Shown here: one piece after another, positions 24,336 through 31,901 of the stretch
Numbering within the stretch: position 1 is the stretch's first letter
Layout of the letters: each line of letters opens with the position of its first letter
Source of the DNA: UBA5314 sp035560815
GTDB lineage: Bacteria; Bacillota; Syntrophomonadia; Syntrophomonadales; Syntrophomonadaceae
Direction of reading: 5' to 3'
Assembly: GCA_035560815.1 (NCBI GenBank)
Contig: DATMYR010000003.1
Coordinates: 1-33,006, forward strand
Length of the DNA stretch: 33,006 nucleotides
Made by a program: the position numbers and the translations under genes
Notes under the pieces: model-generated
Seen by the model: the letters and a program-made list of their open reading frames with translations, nothing else
What the model was told of the DNA's origin: nothing
Database searches by the model: none

Positions 24336-27300
24336 ATGAAACGCCGCTTTTCAAAATGGGGTCGTGCACTTTTAGCCCTGGGGATGGCTCTGGTCTTGAG
24401 TGTGAGCCAACCACTGGGCTCGAATTTTTTGTCCTCGGCAGCTGATGAAGCCAGTTTTCTCAACGACCGGGCCGCGGATATCATTGGTTCCAGCCCCCTA
24501 CAAATTCCGGGTTTAGTAGTTCCAGAAGGTTTAACTGGCCAGGGAATAATCGTTGGTATGGCTGACAGCGGGCTGGACAAGGGAACCCTCTCTGATCTGC
24601 ATCCCGACCTGAAAAACGAACAAGGGCGCATACCCAGGGTGGTTATGCTTAAATCTTATACTGATCGCCAGGTTCCTGATGATCCGGTGGGGCATGGAAC
24701 TCATATGGCGGCGACGGTAGTTGGAAGCGGGCAGGCTTCTAACGGCCAGTTCAAGGGGATTGCCCCGGGAGCCAGCCTTTATTTTCAGGCTCTTCTGGAT
24801 AAAGAAGGTAAAATCAGCTTGCCCACCAATCTTAAGGACTTATTCAGCCCCGCTTATTTTGCCGGAGTCAGGATTCATGTGGACGGCTGGGGTGAAGGAG
24901 ACGACAGCTACGGAGCCCGCACTGCCCAGATCGATAATTTCGTATTTGAACATCCCGATTTTCTCCCTATTTTCGGGGCTGGCAACAATGGCCCGGCCCG
25001 GGCCAGCCTGACAAGCGAGGCTAATAGTAAAAACGCATTGATTGTAGGATCCAGCCAGGTGCCCCGCCCGATATTTAGCCCGGAAGCCCTGGTCGCCGAT
25101 CAGAACGCAGCCTCCTCCAGCCGCGGGCCGGCCCAGGGAGGCAGGATAAAACCCGATTTGCTGGCCCCCGGATCAGCAATCATATCAGCATGTTCCAGCG
25201 AGATTACCAGCAATTATGCATCCAATACTGTCTATACTCAGATGGGAGGCAGCAGTATGGCGGCAGCTGTGGCCGGTGGAGCGTCGGCGCTTCTTGAGGA
25301 ATACCTGAAAAACGAGGCCGGGATCAAACAGCCTTCCTCCGCTCTCCTAAAGGCGCTGCTGATCAACGGGGCTCGCAACCCGGATGGAGGAGTTTCAGAC
25401 GGGAACGGGTTTGGTATATTGGATCTGGCCGGGACCATTCTACCCCTCAAGGAAGGCGGATTTAAGATTGCTGACAACACCCAGAGCCTGTCTGATGGGC
25501 AGTCTATAGAGTATCATTTCCAGGTAAGCGATAGTTCCCGGCCGTTTAAAGCCACCCTGGCCTGGATTGACCAGGCGGCCTCACCTGATACCTCCTCTTT
25601 ACTGTTGGATAATCTGGATTTGGAGGTCGTCGACCCCCATGGACAGACCCTTCTGGGAAATGATTTACAGGCCCGGGGGATCAAGGACCGGGAAAACACC
25701 GTGGAACAGGTGCTGGTCAACAAACCCGCGGCAGGTGAATACCTGATCCGGGTGCGGGGGGCCGGCTTGACAGGTCCCATATCGCCTGCCCACCTGGGCC
25801 TGGTCTATGGCCAGACCCTGAAACATGAGGTGGTCGAGAAGGTGGGACCGGGCCAGAGCCTTAGACTTGCCAGTGGTATTGCCCTGGATCTGAGCGCTTA
25901 TAACCTGAAGGGCAGTCTCAACGCCAGCCAATTGTACTCAGCCCAGGGAAGTATAACAGCGGGCAGCGATGTCTACATAGGATCCGGAACCCTGTATATT
26001 TTCAGCCGTAAATTGGAAAGCGGGGGCATGGAGATTATTCAGGAGAATCAAGGCTCCTTACTGGTGGAAATGAATCCCCAGGTGCGACAGGGGGGATATT
26101 TTCTTGATGATGAACAGATCAAATCCCCTGATGCCTTGTTTTTGAATGGAAAAGCGGTGGAAAAAGTCAGTAATATACCAATGGGGGTCAAAGTGCAGGC
26201 CACCCTCAATCCCCGTTTACAGACCGTCTGGTCTTTAAGTGCTTTTTACCGAAATGTTGATGGATTTATTGAACAAGGTAGCGTGGACAGCAAAGAGATA
26301 AAGCTCGTTCATGATCCGGCTGTATACCCTTTAGCTTCCTTGACAGCGGTTTCCAGCCGGGACAGCCTGTCGGACAGTCCGGATTTGGATGCTCCTTACG
26401 GTTCCTTAATTTCATCGGGACTGGAAATGCTGACCCCCGGAGCTAAAGTATCCATGATGGTATCCCCATTTAATAATGAAGTTCAATATATTAATATTGA
26501 GCGCAATGTCATCATGGGAAACGTCAAAGGGATTGATCTCCAGGGCAGGCAGTTAAAGATGGATAATGGCGAAAATTACAGACTATTCACGGGTGCCAAG
26601 GTCTTTAAGGACGGCCAGGAATGTGCTTTGCAGGCCATTAACCCCGGCGATAAGATTTCCGGGGTTCTGCTTGACAATAGCGGAGAGCTAATCGAAGTGC
26701 AGGCTTATAGTCATATTATCTATGGAAGGGTTGTCTATTTTAACCCGCAGCAGGGCGTGCTTTACCTTTTTGACCATAACAACCGCTTCCAAATGCTTTT
26801 TTTCAACAGCCAGAGCCAGGTCTTTAAGGATGGCATGCAGTTCGAATCTGCCGCTGTCAACCCTGGGGAGTGGGTCAGACTGGTTTTAGATCCTAAATCT
26901 ACTCTTATCGAGAGGGTAGATCTGGCAGAGAAGAAGCAGGAAGATGAATTAAAGATTTTTAAATCTTTTAACAACGACAAACAGATGATCACCACCGAGG
27001 ATGGTTCTTTATATATTTACAACCCCGCCACGCAGATGACAAAAGGAGGGTATAACATTACTCCCGATCTTCTTGTGCAAGGGGACATATTAAAAATAAC
27101 CACCCTTTCCTGTCCCAATCCCTGGCCGGAATTTTTAGCTCGGGCGGAAGTACAGACTAACCAGGCGACAGTTGTTCCGGAGCTAACAGTGACTGCCAGC
27201 AGCCTCAACGGAATCCTGATTATTCGTGGTAGAAGCGATGCCGACAAGGTTGGGGTATACCGCGCCAATGGCAGCAGGGAGGTTTTTAGCGTTAATAGCG

Positions 27301-27992
27301 ACGGGAGTTTTAATCGAATTTTTACCTTGCTGCCAGGTGAAAAAAATTTACGAATTGTAGTACTTAATTCCCAGAACGGAGGCATAAGTGGGAAGGATAT
27401 AGACATCCAACCCATTTATCAAGCACAAATTACCCGGTCCTTTGTTGATATAGAGCTTAATCCTGAACGCAGCAGCATTGAAAAGTTGGCCGAAAAAGGA
27501 ATTCTAGCTGGCTTTGGAGATGGGAGTTTTCGACCCCAGCAAGTGGTAAACCGGGCGGAATTTTTAACCATGCTGGGGCAGGCGAAAGCCTGGAAACTTG
27601 ATGAAATAAAGAGCATCAACTATTTCAAAGACAATGCCAGTATTCCCTGGTGGGCTTTAGGAGAAGTTTACTATGCCAACCAGAAGGGCATTATTGGTGG
27701 TTATCCGGATAAAAGATTCGGCCCCCAGGATCCTTTGACCCGAAGCGAAATGACTGTTATTATGGCCCGGCTTGTGTACCCTACCAGTAAGTATGGGGAC
27801 TATTCCACCTTGCCTTATGAGGACAGAGCCAGCATTCCGGAATGGGCGCGTTCATCCTACAACATTTTTTACCAAAAAGGGTGGCTGGACTTGTTTGGAG
27901 AAAAACGCCTGCAGCCCGGGAAAGCACTTACCCGGGCTGAGGCCGCCCTCTTTATCGACCGCCTTCTGTTGCCCGCTTCTAATCAACAATAA
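24336..27992 (+). CDS. S-layer-anchored subtilisin-like serine protease (S8 + 3 SLH)
   Basis: A 1218-residue protein from ATG 24336 (AAGGAG 12 nt upstream; an in-frame start at 24237 overlaps the amidase gene and would hide the signal peptide). The signal peptide is about 1-30. The S8 peptidase domain (about 60-365) has Asp77 (ADSGLD), His120 (GHGTHMA), oxyanion Asn217 (GAGNNGPA) and Ser307 (GGSSMAA), a complete triad. A jelly-roll-like domain follows (about 380-500). Then come unassigned beta-rich segments, including about 75-residue repeats with VFKDG near 728-925. Three C-terminal SLH domains cover about 1034-1217 (FGDGSFRPQQVVNRAE, GGYPDKRFGPQDPLTRSE, LQPGKALTRAE). It should sit in the wall, held by the polymer pyruvylated by CsaB. 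Target proteins are unknown. Confidence 0.93.
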   Translation: MKRRFSKWGRALLALGMALVLSVSQPLGSNFLSSAADEASFLNDRAADIIGSSPLQIPGLVVPEGLTGQGIIVGMADSGLDKGTLSDLHPDLKNEQGRIPRVVMLKSYTDRQVPDDPVGHGTHMAATVVGSGQASNGQFKGIAPGASLYFQALLDKEGKISLPTNLKDLFSPAYFAGVRIHVDGWGEGDDSYGARTAQIDNFVFEHPDFLPIFGAGNNGPARASLTSEANSKNALIVGSSQVPRPIFSPEALVADQNAASSSRGPAQGGRIKPDLLAPGSAIISACSSEITSNYASNTVYTQMGGSSMAAAVAGGASALLEEYLKNEAGIKQPSSALLKALLINGARNPDGGVSDGNGFGILDLAGTILPLKEGGFKIADNTQSLSDGQSIEYHFQVSDSSRPFKATLAWIDQAASPDTSSLLLDNLDLEVVDPHGQTLLGNDLQARGIKDRENTVEQVLVNKPAAGEYLIRVRGAGLTGPISPAHLGLVYGQTLKHEVVEKVGPGQSLRLASGIALDLSAYNLKGSLNASQLYSAQGSITAGSDVYIGSGTLYIFSRKLESGGMEIIQENQGSLLVEMNPQVRQGGYFLDDEQIKSPDALFLNGKAVEKVSNIPMGVKVQATLNPRLQTVWSLSAFYRNVDGFIEQGSVDSKEIKLVHDPAVYPLASLTAVSSRDSLSDSPDLDAPYGSLISSGLEMLTPGAKVSMMVSPFNNEVQYINIERNVIMGNVKGIDLQGRQLKMDNGENYRLFTGAKVFKDGQECALQAINPGDKISGVLLDNSGELIEVQAYSHIIYGRVVYFNPQQGVLYLFDHNNRFQMLFFNSQSQVFKDGMQFESAAVNPGEWVRLVLDPKSTLIERVDLAEKKQEDELKIFKSFNNDKQMITTEDGSLYIYNPATQMTKGGYNITPDLLVQGDILKITTLSCPNPWPEFLARAEVQTNQATVVPELTVTASSLNGILIIRGRSDADKVGVYRANGSREVFSVNSDGSFNRIFTLLPGEKNLRIVVLNSQNGGISGKDIDIQPIYQAQITRSFVDIELNPERSSIEKLAEKGILAGFGDGSFRPQQVVNRAEFLTMLGQAKAWKLDEIKSINYFKDNASIPWWALGEVYYANQKGIIGGYPDKRFGPQDPLTRSEMTVIMARLVYPTSKYGDYSTLPYEDRASIPEWARSSYNIFYQKGWLDLFGEKRLQPGKALTRAEAALFIDRLLLPASNQQ

Positions 27993-28014
27993 CGATCCCA
28001 TGCTAAACAAAAAT

Positions 28015-28046
28015 AACAAGGAGCCTTTTTTAAAAAGCTCCCTGTT
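28015..28046. terminator. Bidirectional hairpin between convergent genes
   Basis: AACA-A-GGAGC pairs with GCTCC-C-TGTT (one mismatch), loop rich in T and A. It lies 23 nt after the protease stop and 55 nt after the anti-sigma stop on the other strand, so it can serve both. No long U-tract follows on the plus strand. Confidence 0.55.
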
Positions 28047-28100
28047 TCTCAGATAGGTAGTGTTATAGTCAAGTCCTCATGGGCCCGTCTTTATCTTTTG

Positions 28101-29081
28101 CTATTCCTGCAGCCAGAGAACGATCGTCTGCTTACCTGTCTGAACATCCCAGGAGTGAAGTTGTTCTTCTGCCTGGCTAATCTGCCGATCCAGGCTGGCT
28201 ATTTGTTCACTGTCCTGGGTCTGGGTACGCTGGTTCTTCAAGGCGATCAATTGGGCGCATAATTCGCTGTAACGCTGGGTAAGATCTTCTTTCTGCTCGC
28301 TTGAGGTTGAGGTTCCCAGACTGGACAGGCTTTGAATCAACTGTTGAGCCTGGTTATTTTCAACCACAATCTTGTCAACCCGGTAGACTAAGCCACCTTC
28401 AGACTGTTGGCCCAGAGATTGAAGGGAGGCCCCGCAGGTTTTGACCAGATTCGTGGCCGCTGCCTCGGATTTCTGGACTTCATCTACTTTTACTTTCAGA
28501 AGAGTAGAAATAATAATATGATTCTGAGTGCTCAGCAAATCGCCTGTACTTGCTATATTCGACAAATTCGGGGTGGAAGCAAGCGGATTGTTTTTTAGCT
28601 GGCCTTTATCATCAGGCACCTGGGAATTGGGCTGCTGCTCGTTCCCATTGCTTATGACATTCTGAACAGGCTGGTTATTCTTTCCTGCATCCGATTGAGC
28701 ATTCTGAACTTGTTCCACCTGTTTTGATTGGTCAGCAAGCTGTATGTAGCTGCCAGGCTTGATTAACAGGGTACCGGTGGTCAGCAGTAAGGCTGCCGCT
28801 GTTCCAATGGCTACCTGTTTCCAGCGCTTCCAATCCACCCGGGAAGGACTTGCCTTTTCACTGTCGATGCGAGCCATAAGTGCGGCAGAGAATCCAGCCG
28901 GTGCCGACATTTCCTCTTGTCCCAACTTATGCAGAGCTTCAGCCACCCGTCTCCACTCGGCCAATTCCTGGCTGCAAGCCAAACAGCCTTTCAGGTGATC
29001 CTGAAGCCGTAATTCTTCTTCCCGAACCAGCTGCTGGTCCAGGCTGAGGGAAAACATTTTGTAGGCCTCACTGCAATTCAC
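28101..29081 (-). CDS. Membrane anti-sigma factor with zinc finger and DUF4349-like domain
   Basis: A 326-residue protein from GTG 29081, chosen because GGGAG lies about 11 nt upstream and the product then begins with NCSEAYKMFSLSLDQQL, as ZAS anti-sigma factors do. Starts at 29108 (ATG) and 29165 (GTG) are also in frame. The zinc site is Cys3 plus His29-x3-Cys33-x2-Cys36 (DHLKGCLAC). One membrane helix is at about 90-107, followed by a Gln/Asn-rich linker and an extracellular domain (about 180-326) with a coiled coil, resembling DUF4349. Family role: hold the partner ECF sigma factor at the membrane until an envelope signal. It follows the sigma gene on the same transcript. Confidence 0.85.
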   Translation of the reverse strand: MNCSEAYKMFSLSLDQQLVREEELRLQDHLKGCLACSQELAEWRRVAEALHKLGQEEMSAPAGFSAALMARIDSEKASPSRVDWKRWKQVAIGTAAALLLTTGTLLIKPGSYIQLADQSKQVEQVQNAQSDAGKNNQPVQNVISNGNEQQPNSQVPDDKGQLKNNPLASTPNLSNIASTGDLLSTQNHIIISTLLKVKVDEVQKSEAAATNLVKTCGASLQSLGQQSEGGLVYRVDKIVVENNQAQQLIQSLSSLGTSTSSEQKEDLTQRYSELCAQLIALKNQRTQTQDSEQIASLDRQISQAEEQLHSWDVQTGKQTIVLWLQE

Positions 29082-29178
29082 GCCAACCACTTCTCCCAAT
29101 ACAGGCATCACAAGCCTGCTACTACATTTATATGCGCGGAGTAGAATTATTCGTACCCCGACCACAATCTTCCTGGTC

Positions 29179-29760
29179 TTAAAACTCTTCCGAATTTAGA
29201 TTCAGGGCTGCCATTTCCTCTCGCATATCCCGGCGCGCCCGGCTGAGACGAGATTTAACCGTACCCAAAGAACACTTTAATAAAGTCGAAATTTCTTCAT
29301 AACTATATCCTTCCACATCACGCAAAACCAGTATACTCCGGAAGTCGGGCGCCAATCGCATCAGAGCCGCCCGTACCAGGCTGTTAAACTCATTGCGCTC
29401 CATCTTATCCAGGGGACTCTCCTCGCCTGCCGCTATCTCACGGGCAATTTCCCCGTTCTTGCTGGACAGCGGTTCATCCATGCTGATGGAAGGAACTCTT
29501 TTCTTACGCATCGTATTAATCCACAGGTTTAAAGTGATTTTGCGCAGCCAGGTGCCAAAATCAGCCTCCTGGCGAAAGGCTTTCAGGGACCTAAATGCCT
29601 GAATAAAGACTTCCTGGGCCAGGTCCTGAGCGTCCTCATAACTGCCGGTAAGCTGGTAGCAGTGAGAGAAAACCCGGTTTTGATACATTTCTACCAGATT
29701 TTCAAAAGCCTGCCTGTTGCCTTGCTGGGCATGTTTGACCAGCTTGCTGCCATCTGTCAA
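29179..29760 (-). CDS. ECF-type RNA polymerase sigma factor (RpoE/SigW-like)
   Basis: A 193-residue protein from TTG 29760, 11 nt after AGGAG. The alternative GTG 29772 overlaps that ribosome binding site. Region 2 (about 8-80) has YQNRVFSHCYQLTGSYEDAQDLAQEVFIQAFRSL and the -10-recognising FGTWLRKITLNLWINTMRKK. Region 4 (about 122-180) has LAPDFRSILVLRDVEGYSYEEISTLLKCSLGTVKSRLSRAR. Regions 1 and 3 are absent, as expected for ECF factors. The next gene is its membrane anti-sigma factor. Its own promoter has an ECF-type layout that recurs at two other places in the window, so it is probably autoregulated. Confidence 0.93.
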   Translation of the reverse strand: MTDGSKLVKHAQQGNRQAFENLVEMYQNRVFSHCYQLTGSYEDAQDLAQEVFIQAFRSLKAFRQEADFGTWLRKITLNLWINTMRKKRVPSISMDEPLSSKNGEIAREIAAGEESPLDKMERNEFNSLVRAALMRLAPDFRSILVLRDVEGYSYEEISTLLKCSLGTVKSRLSRARRDMREEMAALNLNSEEF

Positions 29761-29808
29761 AGAAACCAACACTCCTGTGCAGGTGGAGGTTTACACCTTC
29801 CTGCTATA

Positions 29809-29837
29809 TTAGACAACGAGAATTTGAAAAAAGTTCC
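29809..29837 (-). promoter_or_regulatory. ECF-type promoter of the sigma gene (autoregulation)
   Basis: On the minus strand GGAAC (29833-29837), then a T-rich 17-nt spacer, then TGTCTAA (29809-29815). This is the classic GGAACTT-N16-GTCTAA layout of RpoE-like factors. It lies about 50 nt upstream of the sigma start codon. Confidence 0.75.
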
Positions 29838-29985
29838 CGCTTTCTAAATAAATTTACCACAAAACCAGTTAATTACCAGTGGGAAATGGAATTGGCAATA
29901 GCAGCGATATACGGAGCAACTGGCAGAATTGTGAACTAGACTTTAAATAATCATCCCTGGCAAGGATTGGAGAAACGCTCGGACC

Positions 29986-30013
29986 AAACTATGCTAAATA
30001 GAGAAGCGTCTAA
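29986..30013 (+). promoter_or_regulatory. Candidate ECF-type promoter for the divergent stalk-protein gene
   Basis: AAAC (29986-29989), 17-nt spacer, CGTCTAA (30007-30013): the same AAC-N17-YGTCTAA layout as the sigma promoter, but with CC instead of GG before it and no T-tract. It lies about 70 nt upstream of the start at 30084. Confidence 0.5.
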
Positions 30014-30083
30014 ATTATGTATCAAGCAATATAAGGTTCAGAAAGAATAGCGTGTGGTTTATTTGGGCAAAGGAGGGAATATA

Positions 30084-31514
30084 TTGGCTACTATGTTAAA
30101 AAAGTATACCTTACTTATGTTACTCATCATGTTGGCAGTGATAGGAGCGGATATGGGGACGGCCCGGGCTATGGCCAGTTATGAGGCGGTGGGTTCGCAG
30201 GCAGTGACATCCGGTATTCAGGACCTGGGCCGTCTAAAAATTACCATACCTGCTGCGGAGGTGCAGGATAATCATTACTTTACAGTAGGTCTTCCTTCCG
30301 GGTTCCGGTTCAATTTGGACCCGGGGGCTTTGTACCCCCTGGCCGGGGCTGGTCCAGATTTTACCCTGGATGGCGGTGATCACCTGACAATCACGATTCC
30401 TCAGGCCAATAATGCATTCTATGATCCTTCCGGGACTTACGGAAACGCATCTATCAATGTTGAAGTCTTGACCGATAATGAGATCAAGGTGAATTTACTG
30501 CCCGCTGCCGTGGTCAATAATAATGGAGAAAAGGCCTACCTGTATATGAATCTGAAAGGCATACTTGTGCCTGCCGATGCTCCGGCTATTATTCAGGCTA
30601 CGGTTGAAGGCCCGGGTTTTTCCTCTCCGCCTGCTGAAGCGCCGACTCCAGCTCCGGTTGTGCTGCTTGATTTTTCCGCTGCCGGAGGGGTGGTGGATTC
30701 TCCTGCCGGGGTGCGGGATCTGGCCATCCACCCCTTGATCATCCGGGAGGGAATTAAATCAGCCCTTAACCCGGACACGGTAAATGGCCAGTTGCGCAAT
30801 ACGGTGCGCATCGAGTTTCCCCAGGGTGTCACCTGCTCCGCCCCCACCAGTGTTGAGGTAACTTCCGGCGACCTTGGCATCAACCAGACCTCCTTACGAA
30901 GTCAATACGACCCCAGTGTGGACCGCTGGGGAATTGAGTTCGAGGTTAAATCCGGCAGCACCCAGCCTTCAACTATCAAAATTGACGGAATAAAGCTGGA
31001 GTTGTCCAGAGGCTTGGAAGCAGGAAAAGTCCAGGCTTATCTCAAAGGAGACGCCATCCTGAAAACCCTGGCTGAATTTCCGGGGCAGACCAGCATAAGC
31101 AGCACTCCAGTAGTAAACATAATCAACCCCCCTCCATCAGACATTGTAAAGGAACTATGTTTTTTCGTTGGCAGCACCAGCTACACCCTAAATGGAGCAG
31201 GGCAGACCATGGACGTGGCTCCCCTGGTTAAAGACGACCGGGTTCTGCTTCCGGTGCGCTTTGTCGCCCAGGCTATGGGAACCAGCATAGATTGGGATGA
31301 GGCTCTTCAAGTGGCAACGCTGATCAGGGGCGATCGCATCGTACAGTTTACTATAGGAAGCCCGGTAATCAAGGTTAACAACACCACGGTTACCATGGAT
31401 GTAGCCGCGGAAATTGAAGCCGGACGCACCATGGTGCCGGTTCGCTATCTGGCTCAAGCTCTGGGATACCAGGTAGTGTGGAATGAAGCGGCCCAAAGCG
31501 TTGTCATCAAATAA
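30084..31514 (+). CDS. Secreted surface protein with C-terminal copper-amine-oxidase-N module
   Basis: A 476-residue protein from TTG 30084, chosen because AAGGAGGG ends about 7 nt upstream; GTG 30054 and ATG 30093 are in frame. The signal peptide is about 1-32. Residues about 33-185 match the start of the next gene's product: ASY near the cleavage site, DLGR, IPA.E.Q.N, LPS.F.FN, and later AY.Y.NL. A middle beta-rich region follows. The last about 115 residues form a copper-amine-oxidase N1 module (DRVLLPVRFVAQAMG and GRTMVPVRYLAQALGYQVVWNE), probably a structural or wall-associated domain, not an oxidase. An ECF-type promoter candidate precedes it. Function unknown. Confidence 0.85.
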   Translation: MATMLKKYTLLMLLIMLAVIGADMGTARAMASYEAVGSQAVTSGIQDLGRLKITIPAAEVQDNHYFTVGLPSGFRFNLDPGALYPLAGAGPDFTLDGGDHLTITIPQANNAFYDPSGTYGNASINVEVLTDNEIKVNLLPAAVVNNNGEKAYLYMNLKGILVPADAPAIIQATVEGPGFSSPPAEAPTPAPVVLLDFSAAGGVVDSPAGVRDLAIHPLIIREGIKSALNPDTVNGQLRNTVRIEFPQGVTCSAPTSVEVTSGDLGINQTSLRSQYDPSVDRWGIEFEVKSGSTQPSTIKIDGIKLELSRGLEAGKVQAYLKGDAILKTLAEFPGQTSISSTPVVNIINPPPSDIVKELCFFVGSTSYTLNGAGQTMDVAPLVKDDRVLLPVRFVAQAMGTSIDWDEALQVATLIRGDRIVQFTIGSPVIKVNNTTVTMDVAAEIEAGRTMVPVRYLAQALGYQVVWNEAAQSVVIK

Positions 31515-31531
31515 GTATGCAATTGACGACG

Positions 31532-31549
31532 AAAGGATAGAATTCCTTT
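31532..31549 (+). terminator. Small hairpin after the stalk-protein gene
   Basis: AAAGGA and TCCTTT (6 bp) flank TAGAAT, 18 nt after the stop. The stem is AT-rich and only GTTT follows, so it is a weak terminator at best. Confidence 0.35.
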
Positions 31550-31560
31550 GTTTACAGTTG

Positions 31561-31623
31561 GCCGGCAGGAGGGTGATGGAAAGTTGAGCCAGGACCGGTT
31601 GCTGTTGAAAAACCGGAGCCGGC
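31561..31623 (+). repeat. GC-rich nested inverted repeat, possible terminator or RNA element
   Basis: GCCGGC (31561-31566) can pair with GCCGGC (31618-31623), enclosing a second stem CCGGTT (31595-31600) with AACCGG (31611-31616). It is followed by ACCAAAAAATC. It lies just upstream of the next promoter, so it belongs to the end of the previous transcript. Confidence 0.45.
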
Positions 31624-31645
31624 ACCAAAAAATCTTTCCGCCTGG

Positions 31646-31674
31646 GGAACTTTTACCATGTATATGGTGTCTAA
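31646..31674 (+). promoter_or_regulatory. ECF-type promoter for the S-layer-like gene
   Basis: GGAAC (31646-31650), 17-nt spacer beginning TTTTACC, TGTCTAA (31668-31674). This matches the sigma gene's own promoter in both boxes and spacing. The predicted start near 31681 gives a leader of about 220 nt. Confidence 0.7.
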
Positions 31675-31680
31675 ACTAAT

Positions 31681-31901
31681 TAGGTCAAGGGGTAAAGCGA
31701 TAGCCCCCCTGATCCGCCGATTTATTATCCGCCCGTACAGCACTTTATTCAAGCAGGTGCGACCGCGGAGCCAAAAGGAGGGGAGATATTACAAGGCACC
31801 AGGCTATCGACATGGTCGATGAATACCTATGAAAATGGGGCCATGAGCCCTGATTACCTGAAAAATTTTGAATTTATTAAAATATTTAAGGAGGGAAATT
31901 A
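31681..31901 (+). ncRNA. Structured 5' leader of the S-layer-like mRNA
   Basis: The 220-nt untranslated stretch can fold into at least three stems. These are GGTCA with TGATC plus GGGG with CCCC (31683-31714); TCCGC (31728-31732) with GCGGA (31765-31769), enclosing GCAC with GTGC; and ATCGAC with GTCGAT (31806-31820). A strong AGGAGGGG (31776-31783) between stems 2 and 3 has no ATG, GTG or TTG at proper distance. I do not recognise a known riboswitch class. Confidence 0.45.

Noticed and set aside
30223..30235. A fourth CGTCTAA box inside the stalk-protein gene
   Set aside because: No AAC lies 17 nt upstream, and it is within coding sequence.
31561..31623. A c-di-GMP (GEMM) or other known riboswitch before the S-layer-like gene
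   Set aside because: The conserved GEMM core (GGGCAAAC, GACGCAAAGCC) is missing, and the ydaO, cobalamin and SAM hallmarks are also absent.
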